From the NCBI GenBank assembly GCA_007129135.1, contig SKWB01000021.1:1-6862 (forward strand): DNA of 6,862 nt, in the 5' to 3' direction. Of this stretch, positions 1 to 5,796 are shown in pieces. The notes beneath the pieces were generated by a model. It was not told the DNA's origin, ran no database searches, and was given only the letters and a program-made list of their open reading frames with translations. The stretch comes from Halococcaceae archaeon. Its GTDB lineage: Archaea > Halobacteriota > Halobacteria > Halobacteriales > Halalkalicoccaceae. A program made the position numbers and the translations under genes. The first letter of the stretch is position 1; each line of letters begins with the position of its first letter.

Positions 1-359
1 ACGAGGTCTCGAAGGGCGACGTGCTCGCGACGGCACGCGTCGGCGCGGTCCAGGCGGTGAAACACACCTGGGAGGCGATCCCGATGTGTCACGCGATCCC
101 GGTGACGAACGTCGACACCGCGTTCGACCTGCGAGACGACCGGGTCGTGCTCAGGGTGGGCGTCGAGACGACCGGGAAGACCGGTTGCGAGATGGAAGCA
201 CTCGAAGGCGTCACCACCGGACTGAACGTCGTCTGGGACATGGTGAAAGCCGTCGAGAAGGACGAGGAGGGGGAGTACCCCGAGACGCGGATCGAGAACG
301 TGCGGGTGGTTCAGAAGCGGAAGGAGCCGACGACGGATCGAGAACGGACTCCGGAGTGA
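1..359 (+). CDS. moaC: Cyclic pyranopterin monophosphate synthase MoaC, C-terminal part (5' end outside window)
   Basis: MoaC acts in molybdenum cofactor synthesis, converting the GTP-derived cyclic dihydro intermediate made by MoaA into cyclic pyranopterin monophosphate in the cytoplasm. The frame is open from base 3 and ends at TGA 357-359, giving 118 visible residues. MoaC proteins are usually about 150-160 residues, so roughly 40 N-terminal residues are missing. Recognisable family blocks in the fragment are PMCHAIP at residues 27-33 (conserved active-site His), GCEMEAL at 61-67 (conserved Glu pair region) and WDMVKA at 78-83 (conserved Asp and Lys). The last 15 or so residues are a charged tail with no conserved motif. 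The GTG at 21 lies inside the conserved domain and is not the start. No other molybdopterin gene is seen downstream, so its operon partners, if any, lie to the left. Confidence 0.95.
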   Translation, partial: EVSKGDVLATARVGAVQAVKHTWEAIPMCHAIPVTNVDTAFDLRDDRVVLRVGVETTGKTGCEMEALEGVTTGLNVVWDMVKAVEKDEEGEYPETRIENVRVVQKRKEPTTDRERTPE

Positions 360-434
360 CGAGGAGTCGCAGCCCCCTCCGAGAGCCGTAGTGCCCACAG
401 GACACCGTTTTGATCGCCTCTAGAGGGGACTCCC

Positions 435-450
435 CGTCGAGAGCTCGACG
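435..450. repeat. 7-bp inverted repeat with 2-base spacer
   Basis: CGTCGAG and CTCGACG face each other across AG. The dyad sits about 210 bp upstream of the predicted P450 TATA element and 75 bp past the moaC stop. It could be an operator half-site pair or chance; no partner copy was found nearby. Confidence 0.35.
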
Positions 451-625
451 CGTAGCGTTGTCGGTCGTACTGGCGGCTGCTTCGGGATGTGGGGGTCTGT
501 CGTCCGGATCACACTACTTCGGAGGATCCACGCGCCACGATCACCATCCACGGATCGACAGTGTCACTGGAAACGGGCTGTTGGCCTTCGTGGTCGCGTG
601 GCTGGGTCTACTGGGCGGTCGATCT

Positions 626-647
626 CCCCGACGAGCTGCTCGCGGGG
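626..647. repeat. GC-rich imperfect hairpin just upstream of the P450 promoter
   Basis: CCCCG at 626-630 pairs with CGGGG at 643-647, and CGAGC at 632-636 pairs with GCTCG at 638-642, leaving a single bulged A at 631. The dyad ends about 13 bp before the TATA-like element. That placement would suit an activator site upstream of the TFB-binding region. Whether it acts as DNA dyad or RNA hairpin is not known. Confidence 0.4.
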
Positions 648-650
648 TGA

Positions 651-667
651 GGGGACCACACATAAAG
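651..667 (+). promoter_or_regulatory. Candidate TATA region for the P450 gene
   Basis: The stretch CACACATAAAGG is the most A/T-rich point before the P450 gene. With the usual haloarchaeal spacing of about 26-27 bases from TATA centre to start site, transcription would begin near 688-690 and leave a leader of about 30 bases before ATG 721. No Shine-Dalgarno sequence precedes the ATG. The match to the haloarchaeal TATA consensus is moderate and the BRE is unclear. Confidence 0.4.
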
Positions 668-692
668 GATCGAAGCAGTTCGTGGGAACACC

Positions 693-702
693 GATCCGGA
701 TC
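693..702. repeat. 10-bp perfect palindrome in the P450 leader
   Basis: GATCCGGATC is a perfect palindrome lying 18 bases before the P450 ATG and just after the predicted transcription start. A site here could act as a repressor operator, but a 10-bp palindrome in GC-rich DNA can also be chance. Confidence 0.3.
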
Positions 703-720
703 CCCCTCCAACCGTCACCG

Positions 721-2073
721 ATGACGACCGATCGAGCGGACACCGATTCGCTCCCGTCCCCGCCGGGACCGACCGGGTTGCCGTTGCTCGGGACGACGGT
801 CTCGCTCGTGCGTGACCCGTTCGGATTCCTCGAAGAGGTCGGCTCGTATGGGGACGTGGTCCAGTATCGAACCGTCCTCGGGGATTTCACCGCCCTCCTG
901 CATCCGGACCACGTCGAACGGGTGCTCCTACGGCAACCGGACCGGTTCCAGCAGGTCGGTATCACCGACTTCGACGTGGGAATCGATCCCGAGGGACTGG
1001 TCGACGTTCGCGGCGAGCAGTGGCACCGCCAACGGACGGTGATGCAGCCGGCGTTCACGATGGAGCGGATTCGGTCGTACGCCGACGCGACGGTCGAGGA
1101 GACGGCCGATACGATCGCGGAGTGGACCGACGGCGAGACGATCACGCTGGAGGAGGCGTTCTCGGAACTGACGCTCCGGATCCTGACGCGGTCGTTGTTC
1201 GACCTCGAGGTCGAATCCGACGACGCGGACCTGATCGCCCGGACGGCACGGGTGCTGAACGAACAGCTCGCCGTCGGTAACCCGTCGGTGTTCCTGCCGT
1301 CGTGGCTTCCAACCCCGTCGAACCGGCGGTTCGAGCGGACCTACGGCGAGTTCGTCGACCGCGTCGACGCAATGATCGCCAACCGGCGAGCCAGCGACGA
1401 CGCCGGCGACGACCTGCTGTCGATCCTCCTGCAGGCCCAGACGGACGAGGGGGCGACGCTCACCGAGAGGGAACTGCGAGACAACATGCTCACGTTCCTG
1501 TTCGCGGGCCACGAGACGACCTCGCTCGGGCTGACCTACGCGCTGTTCCTGCTCGCACGGCACGAGGAGGAGCTCGAACGCCTCCGGGCCGAACACCGGG
1601 AGGTGATCGGTGACGACGACCCGGCCTTCGAACACGTTCCCCGGCTGATACGGACCGAACGGGTCATCGACGAGGCGCTTCGGCTGTATCCGCCCGTTCC
1701 GGTCCTGTTCCGGGAGCCGACGGAGACGGTGGCCTTCGACGGCTTTCGAGTGGCTCCCGACTCGACCGTAACCCTCCCACAGTTCACCATCCACCGGGAC
1801 GAGCGCTTCTGGGACGACCCGCTGGCCTTCGATCCCGACCGATGGCGGGGAGAGCGTTCGGAGGGCCGGCCCGAGTACGCGTACTTCCCGTTCGGTGGCG
1901 GGCCCCGCCACTGCATCGGGATGCGGTTCGCACGGCTCGAGTTACATCTCGTCCTCGCCGTGGTGTGTCGCCGGTTCGACTTCGAGGCGGTGGGTGACCC
2001 CGACCTCGAGTTCGACCCCGGGGTGACGCTTCGGCCGTCCGAGCCCCTGCGGGTCCGGATCCGGGCCCGGTAG
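721..2073 (+). CDS. Cytochrome P450 (450 aa, soluble type)
   Basis: A heme-thiolate monooxygenase; the substrate cannot be told from sequence. All hallmark motifs are present: a proline-rich PSPPGP segment at 12-17, the C-helix WHRQR at 101-105, the I-helix oxygen-activation motif AGHETTS at 262-268, the K-helix EALR at 318-321, DPDRW at 371-375, and the heme loop FGGGPRHCIG at 391-400 with Cys398 as axial ligand. Length is typical for a prokaryotic P450, and there is no N-terminal membrane anchor, so a cytoplasmic enzyme is expected. I chose ATG 721: the in-frame extension upstream is basic and atypical, and GTG 682 lies before the predicted transcription start. No ferredoxin or reductase gene is adjacent, so electrons must come from partners encoded elsewhere. 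The stop TAG abuts the stop of the convergent regulator gene. Confidence 0.96.
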   Translation: MTTDRADTDSLPSPPGPTGLPLLGTTVSLVRDPFGFLEEVGSYGDVVQYRTVLGDFTALLHPDHVERVLLRQPDRFQQVGITDFDVGIDPEGLVDVRGEQWHRQRTVMQPAFTMERIRSYADATVEETADTIAEWTDGETITLEEAFSELTLRILTRSLFDLEVESDDADLIARTARVLNEQLAVGNPSVFLPSWLPTPSNRRFERTYGEFVDRVDAMIANRRASDDAGDDLLSILLQAQTDEGATLTERELRDNMLTFLFAGHETTSLGLTYALFLLARHEEELERLRAEHREVIGDDDPAFEHVPRLIRTERVIDEALRLYPPVPVLFREPTETVAFDGFRVAPDSTVTLPQFTIHRDERFWDDPLAFDPDRWRGERSEGRPEYAYFPFGGGPRHCIGMRFARLELHLVLAVVCRRFDFEAVGDPDLEFDPGVTLRPSEPLRVRIRAR

Positions 2074-2730
2074 CTACTCGAGGGCGACGGCCGCGTCGAC
2101 GAGGTTCCGGACCGCGGTGCGGATCAATGTCGACGCCGTGCTCTCCGAACAGCCGAGTTCCCCGGCGACCTCCGCGAGCGAGGCGTCTCTCGGCACGGTG
2201 AAGTATCCCAGTTCGGCGGCCACCTCCAGGGACGCGAACTGGCGGGCGGTGAGCCGTCCGACCATCGGCTCCGTGCGTCGTCGATGCTCGCTGAAGCGTT
2301 CGATTTCGACGTCGAACCGCGGCGGAACGTCGGACAGAAAGCCCTGTAGAGCGCCCTCGCTTCCCAGGATCGTCATCGAGAAGAGCCTCTCGCCCGTGTA
2401 CACCATCGGCGGGATGACGACGACGTCGGAGCTATCGAACAGCTCGACGAACGACCCGGCGATCTCACCCAGGTCGGCCTCGACGCACCCGTAGAAGGTA
2501 TCCCCGTCGATAGGTGTGGTCTCGAAACGGGTGATCGACTCGATATCCGTCGCTGCCTCCTCGACCACCGTCCGATCCCCCACGATCACGGAGACGAACA
2601 GGACCGTCTCGCTGGGCTCGTCGAACTCCCAGGAGAGGACCTCCTCGCGATGGATCGCCCCTGCAATCCGCTCGCTGACCGGCAGGTCCGTGCTTTCGGG
2701 GATGCGGACGGTGAGGTCGACCGATTTCAT
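2074..2730 (-). CDS. HTH_10 (bacterio-opsin activator type) transcriptional regulator, 218 aa
   Basis: A predicted DNA-binding regulator of the Bat-like family that is expanded in haloarchaea. Residues 160-211 form the characteristic C-terminal HTH_10 domain: LTARQ at 160-164, GYFTVPR at 175-181, then ELGCSESTAS at 191-200 as the turn and recognition helix region. Residues 1-150 are an alpha/beta domain resembling the N-terminal part of many stand-alone HTH_10 proteins. I see no PAS, GAF or receiver motif, so the signal is unknown. ATG 2730 is chosen because the frame further upstream, to 2865, is Arg- and Pro-rich and unlike the acidic protein. The gene converges on the P450 gene with no intergenic base, which makes it a plausible but unproven regulator of that gene. 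Confidence 0.88.
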   Translation of the reverse strand: MKSVDLTVRIPESTDLPVSERIAGAIHREEVLSWEFDEPSETVLFVSVIVGDRTVVEEAATDIESITRFETTPIDGDTFYGCVEADLGEIAGSFVELFDSSDVVVIPPMVYTGERLFSMTILGSEGALQGFLSDVPPRFDVEIERFSEHRRRTEPMVGRLTARQFASLEVAAELGYFTVPRDASLAEVAGELGCSESTASTLIRTAVRNLVDAAVALE

Positions 2731-2816
2731 CGAACCGTCGTCAGTTCGTCGCTCTCTCGGATTGTTCTGTCGGACTGTCCACGACGGACGATTCGCTCCC
2801 ACCGGACCGGTTCGCC

Positions 2817-2834
2817 CGCCCCGCCGTCGGGGCG
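2817..2834. repeat. GC-only hairpin between hflX and the HTH regulator gene
   Basis: CGCCCCG at 2817-2823 and CGGGGCG at 2828-2834 form a perfect 7-bp stem with a 4-base loop. On the minus strand it lies about 110 bases past the hflX stop and about 90 bases before the regulator start. There is no following T-tract in that direction, so it does not resemble an archaeal U-rich terminator. A TATA-like GGTTATTCC (minus strand, 2844-2852) sits just upstream of it, so the hairpin could fall in a regulator leader. The rest of the 212-bp spacer shows nothing else clear. Confidence 0.45.
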
Positions 2835-2942
2835 CTGGGGGACGGAATAACCACTGGCACGTCACGTCGCGGGTGAACGGTTCCTCTCTCGCGAGACACC
2901 GATCGCCGTCGGAACGTCTTCAACGGGTTCCGCCGACGGCTA

Positions 2943-4232
2943 CTATACCGACGCGAGATCCAGATCCGCCGCCTTCGCTCGCGAGCGCTCGACGATGGAG
3001 GGTCGTGCCTCGAACTCCACGAGGACGTGATCGTCCTCGTAGCTCACCTCGGAGACGTGCGCGCGGTCGTGGAGCCAGGAGACGACGCTCATCGTCTCGT
3101 CGGCCATCGGGAGGAGGAGCCGTTCGTGTTCGAGCGGGGGCAGCGCGCGGTCGATCCGGTCGGTCAGATCCCCGATCCCGACGCCCTCCTGGGCGCTGAT
3201 CGCGACCGGTGCGGGCGCGAGCGCGGAGAGCGCCTCCCGTTTCTCCGCCAACTCGGCCTCGCTCACGAGGTCGGTCTTGTTCAACACGGTGACGATCGGG
3301 GCCTCGTTTCGCTCGTAGAGCGTGTCGTGACAGGTGACGAGCTTCTCCCTGATCTCCTCGACCGGTTCCGAGACGTCGACGACGAGCAGCACGAGGTCCG
3401 CCCGGTAGACCTCGGAGAGCGTCGAGCGGAACGACTCTACCAGCCAGTGAGGGAGGTCGCTCACGAAGCCGACGGTGTCGGTCACGAGGACGTCCCGGTC
3501 CATCTCGGCCTTTCGCGTGGTCGTCCCGAGTGTCGTGAACAGGCGGTCTTCGGACTCGGCCGTCGGATCGAGGTCGGGGTGGAGGTCGTCGTTCTCCCCG
3601 ACCGAGAGGTCGGCCGCGAGCCGTCGCAAGAGCGTGGACTTCCCGGCGTTCGTGTAGCCCGCGAGCGCGACGAGGTCGAAGCCGGACTCGCGGCGCTGCT
3701 CTCTCCGGTGTTCGTCGTCCTCCGCGATCCGTTCGAGTTCGGCGCTGATCCGGCTGATCCGGTCCTTGATGTCGCGTTCTCGCGACTCGTCGTACTCACC
3801 GAGTCCCATGAAGCCGGGGCGCTCGTCGCGTTTCGCGAGGCTCACCTTCGCGTCGACCCGGGGGAGTTCGTAGCGGAGTTCGGCGAGTTCGACCTGCAGC
3901 TGTGCCTTCCTCGTGTGGGCTCGCTGGCCGAATATCTCCAGGATGAGCGTGAAGCGATCGAGCACCTCACAGCCCTCGGGCATCTCGCTCCCGATGTTGA
4001 ACACCTGATACGGCCCGAGGCGGTCGTCGAAGACCACCGTCTCCGCCCCCGTCTCGGCGACGAGCGCCGCCAGTTCGGCGACCTTCCCCTCGCCGAGGCA
4101 GTAGGCGGGGTCCTCGGATCGAACCTGTGTGCACTCCCCGACGACCTCGTAGCCGGCGGCGCGTGCCAGCTCTCGGATCTCGCCGGTCTCTATCGGCTCG
4201 CTGTCCGTGCGTTTCGCGATGACCGTTCTCAT
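2943..4232 (-). CDS. hflX: HflX-family ribosome-associated GTPase
   Basis: HflX GTPases bind the large ribosomal subunit; bacterial members split stalled ribosomes under stress. This 429-aa protein has the HflX N-terminal domain (LGEGKVAEL at 46-54, LDRFTLILEIF at 91-101, GFMGLGE at 140-146), a linker coiled coil around 150-182, and the GTPase domain. Its nucleotide motifs are G1 GYTNAGKST at 192-200, G2 TTLGTTTR at 233-240, G3 DTVGF at 252-256, G4 NKTD at 318-321 and G5 SAQEG at 346-350. A small C-terminal domain follows from about 370. Between G1 and G2, residues 212-229 form a strongly acidic insertion in the switch I region relative to bacterial HflX. ATG 4232 overlaps the stop of the upstream DUF2209-like gene as ATGA, which points to co-transcription and coupled translation. 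The stop TAG is at 2943-2945. Confidence 0.95.
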   Translation of the reverse strand: MRTVIAKRTDSEPIETGEIRELARAAGYEVVGECTQVRSEDPAYCLGEGKVAELAALVAETGAETVVFDDRLGPYQVFNIGSEMPEGCEVLDRFTLILEIFGQRAHTRKAQLQVELAELRYELPRVDAKVSLAKRDERPGFMGLGEYDESRERDIKDRISRISAELERIAEDDEHRREQRRESGFDLVALAGYTNAGKSTLLRRLAADLSVGENDDLHPDLDPTAESEDRLFTTLGTTTRKAEMDRDVLVTDTVGFVSDLPHWLVESFRSTLSEVYRADLVLLVVDVSEPVEEIREKLVTCHDTLYERNEAPIVTVLNKTDLVSEAELAEKREALSALAPAPVAISAQEGVGIGDLTDRIDRALPPLEHERLLLPMADETMSVVSWLHDRAHVSEVSYEDDHVLVEFEARPSIVERSRAKAADLDLASV

Positions 4233-4543
4233 AGGTACAGTGATCTCGCTGCGTAGGCGGTGTGGTGGGCGGCCTCGACCACACGACGGTGTGCGATCGT
4301 CTCGACGTACGTGAACTCGGTTCCGAGCAGCGACTCGACCGTTATCGCGGGCTCCTCGTAGAACTCGCCGCGTTCCGCGACGACGGGTCCCCCCGGGGCT
4401 CGAGGGAGGTCGTTCACCGCGGCCGAGACGAGCCCCGTCGTCGCATGGAGCGTCGGCTCCTCTCGGCTCGTCGCGAGGCCCACCCCGTCCACGGAGTGGA
4501 GCCGGGTGGAGTCGATCCGTGCGGCGACCGCCGCCCCGACCAT
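4229..4543 (-). CDS. DUF2209-like archaeal protein, N-terminus apparently disrupted
   Basis: A conserved archaeal protein of unknown function. The C-terminal block TYVETIAHRRVVEAAHHTAY (residues 78-97) matches my recollection of DUF2209 proteins, which carry a similar ETIA-RR-AHH-YSAR ending. The only in-frame ATG is 4543, giving 104 residues, yet coding-like sequence continues upstream in frame. It reads ADVVGVDISGRHEEAGEYL directly before that Met, with 19 of 23 codons ending in G or C, and no ATG, GTG or TTG occurs before the in-frame TGA at 4613-4615. An ATG at 4594-4596 is out of frame by one base. A single extra G after it would give MVVGVDISGRH, the expected family start. Either the gene is frameshifted, the sequence has an error there, or a shortened protein starts at 4543. 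The 3' end overlaps hflX by ATGA. Confidence 0.75.
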   Translation of the reverse strand: MVGAAVAARIDSTRLHSVDGVGLATSREEPTLHATTGLVSAAVNDLPRAPGGPVVAERGEFYEEPAITVESLLGTEFTYVETIAHRRVVEAAHHTAYAARSLYL

Positions 4544-4596
4544 CAGGTACTCGCCGGCCTCCTCGTGGCGACCGCTGATATCGACGCCGACGACAT
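4544..4596 (-). other. Conserved N-terminal coding segment of the DUF2209-like gene, out of frame with its ATG
   Basis: This stretch continues the reading frame of the DUF2209-like gene and encodes VVGVDISGRHEEAGEYL, with Asp/Glu content and codon choice like the gene body. ATG 4594-4596 opens it in the wrong frame, where translation would end at a TGA 17 codons later. Restoring one G in the second codon joins ATG to the conserved frame. It is listed apart because a plain start-codon search would drop it. Confidence 0.6.
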
Positions 4597-4680
4597 CAGC
4601 CTCGCCGGCCCTTCACCCCGGTTCGACAACGCCGCGTCACGGTCGCGCTACGCTCCTCGGGGAGAAAAAACCCGCGGCAG

Positions 4681-4700
4681 CCGAAACGATCATGTATCTG
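4681..4700 (+). promoter_or_regulatory. BRE/TATA-like promoter for the FUN14-family gene
   Basis: CGAAAC at 4682-4687 resembles the haloarchaeal BRE. It is followed by ATGTAT at 4692-4697, centred about 25 bases before ATG 4719. This spacing fits a leaderless transcript starting at or next to ATG 4719, and it argues against the in-frame ATG at 4692, which lies inside the TATA-like element. An A6 tract lies slightly upstream at 4665-4670. On the opposite strand that tract faces the DUF2209-like gene, so the interval serves divergent genes. Confidence 0.5.
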
Positions 4701-4718
4701 TTCTCTGTACCGTCACCA

Positions 4719-5036
4719 ATGCTCGAAGCGGTCGATCTCTCCCGGCTGGGTCTCGAGTTCGGCGGGGGCAGCGTCGCGGGTGCGGTCGCCGGCTTCGCGG
4801 CGAAGAAGGCCGCGAAGCTGCTCGCGGTCGTCGTCGTCGCTCAGCTGGCGCTCTTCCGGTTCCTCGAGACCCGCGAGGTCATCGCCGTCGACTGGGCCGC
4901 GCTCTCGGAGGGCGTCTCCGCGGCGCTCGCCGCGGGCGACGGCGGGACGCCCGGCTGGGTGAGTACGCTCCTCTCGACGCTCTCGGTCTCGGCTGGCTTC
5001 ACCACGGGCTTCCTGATCGGTTTTCACCGCGGCTAA
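4719..5036 (+). CDS. FUN14-family small membrane protein
   Basis: A 105-residue hydrophobic protein of the FUN14 family, whose eukaryotic members sit in the mitochondrial outer membrane; the archaeal role is unknown. The N-terminal segment LGLEFGGGSVAGAVAGFAAKK (residues 10-30) is the typical glycine-rich family start. It runs into AAKLLAVVVVAQLALFRFLE (31-50), a clear membrane helix. A second hydrophobic, glycine-rich helix covers about 84-103 and ends in GFHRG. The middle (55-80) is a short polar loop, DWAALSEG onward. ATG 4719 is preferred over the in-frame ATG 4692 because of the promoter spacing. The gene is divergent from the DUF2209-like/hflX pair and converges on SBDS, sharing the four bases CTAA so that the two stop codons overlap. 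It appears monocistronic. Confidence 0.85.
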   Translation: MLEAVDLSRLGLEFGGGSVAGAVAGFAAKKAAKLLAVVVVAQLALFRFLETREVIAVDWAALSEGVSAALAAGDGGTPGWVSTLLSTLSVSAGFTTGFLIGFHRG

Positions 5037-5758
5037 CGGGTGCTGATCTCGTCTTCGTCCCGTATCACTCGCGTCTCTGCCTCGCCGGCCGTGTGCTCGT
5101 TCACGAGGTCGTAGAAGTCGTTCTGGAGGCCCGCGGGAAAGGTGAGCACGCCGACCCACGAGCCGTCGTTCTGCCACTCCTCGCGCTCTAGGTCCCCGAA
5201 ACCCCTGATCCGCGCCTGGGCGCTCCCGGCGTGTTCGGCGGGCACCTGCACCGCCATCGTCACCTCGTCGAACCGGATCGGGATCACGGGTCGTAGCGCG
5301 TCGAGCGCCTCGTCGACCTGCGTCTCCACCGGCTCCATCGGATCGACCCGGAAGCCGGCCTGTTCGAGCGCCGACTCGATTCTGTCGGGCGGGTGCGGCG
5401 CGTTGTCCATCTGCGGGTTCACCGCGTTGCGCGCGATCCGGGTGATCAGCTGTCGCCGCTTCTGCTCTTGCATCTCCCGACGCTGGTCGGCCGTGATCTG
5501 GATCTCGCCCCGCTTGACGACCTCCGGGATGATCGTCATCGGATCGGTCGTCTCGAAGACGTCCTCCAGATCGTTCTCGGCCGGGCGGTCCCCGCGCGAG
5601 GCGTCGGAGAAGACGTCTTCGGCGGCGATCACCTCCTCCAGCTCGCCCTCGAACTCCTCGCGCTTGATCGCCAGCGCGGCGTCCGGGTCGATCAACACTT
5701 CGAATCGCGCCCCGTGTGATTCGAGTCGCGCCGTCACGGCCTCGTCGAGCGAGATCAT
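5033..5758 (-). CDS. Ribosome maturation protein SBDS (Sdo1 homolog)
   Basis: SBDS binds the 60S/50S subunit near the peptidyl transferase centre and, with an EF-2-like GTPase, releases the anti-association factor IF6. The 241-aa length is the archaeal norm. Domain I (about 1-92) includes SDASRGDRP at 51-59 and the RGEIQITADQR stretch at 83-93. Helical domain II (about 95-160) carries NPQMDNAPHPPDRIESAL at 114-131, the most diagnostic block. Domain III (about 161-236) is the ferredoxin-like C-terminus. ATG 5758 is supported by a TATA element 26 bases upstream, consistent with leaderless mRNA, and by the canonical N-terminal length. It follows psmA after 42 bp on the same strand. The stop TAG (5033-5035) overlaps the TAA of the convergent FUN14-family gene. 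Confidence 0.95.
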   Translation of the reverse strand: MISLDEAVTARLESHGARFEVLIDPDAALAIKREEFEGELEEVIAAEDVFSDASRGDRPAENDLEDVFETTDPMTIIPEVVKRGEIQITADQRREMQEQKRRQLITRIARNAVNPQMDNAPHPPDRIESALEQAGFRVDPMEPVETQVDEALDALRPVIPIRFDEVTMAVQVPAEHAGSAQARIRGFGDLEREEWQNDGSWVGVLTFPAGLQNDFYDLVNEHTAGEAETRVIRDEDEISTR

Positions 5759-5779
5759 ACCCCGAACTTCCGCTCGCGC

Positions 5780-5796
5780 GGTAAAAGAGCTTTCCC
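5780..5796 (-). promoter_or_regulatory. Internal promoter for SBDS between psmA and SBDS
   Basis: On the minus strand GGGAAAGCTCTTTTACC contains a BRE-like GGAAAG followed by the TATA-like CTTTTA (5782-5787). Its centre is about 26 bases before ATG 5758, the standard haloarchaeal distance for a leaderless transcript. The T-rich core lies 14-19 bases past the psmA stop and might also aid termination of upstream transcripts. Confidence 0.6.

Larger units (their letters stand above)
360..720. other. 361-bp intergenic region upstream of the P450 gene
   Basis: No gene is supported between the moaC stop and the P450 ATG. Composition is somewhat lower in G+C than in the flanking genes (about 64 percent in a hand-counted 120-base sample). 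The region holds three short inverted repeats (435-450, 626-647 and 693-702) and a TATA-like element near 660-666, listed separately. A frame open from TTG 410 to TGA 722-724 would encode 104 residues with a lipoprotein-like N-terminus. Its third-position G+C is only about 60 percent and it is basic rather than acidic, so I do not call it a gene. No tRNA or other RNA gene was recognised. Confidence 0.7.

Noticed and set aside
487..720. N-terminal extension of the P450 upstream of ATG 721
   Set aside because: The extra 78 residues are basic, lack a membrane anchor or any P450 feature, and most lie before the predicted transcription start.
2731..2865. 45-residue extension of the HTH regulator
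   Set aside because: It is rich in Arg and Pro, unlike the acidic protein, and crosses the GC hairpin. The protein from ATG 2730 is complete.
3027..4256. 409-codon plus-strand frame opposite hflX
   Set aside because: It is the antisense mirror of the hflX codons, common in high-G+C genomes, with no recognisable domain.
4692..4718. Alternative FUN14-family start at ATG 4692
   Set aside because: The nine extra residues are not family-like, and the codon falls in the TATA-like element predicted to drive a leaderless transcript from 4719.
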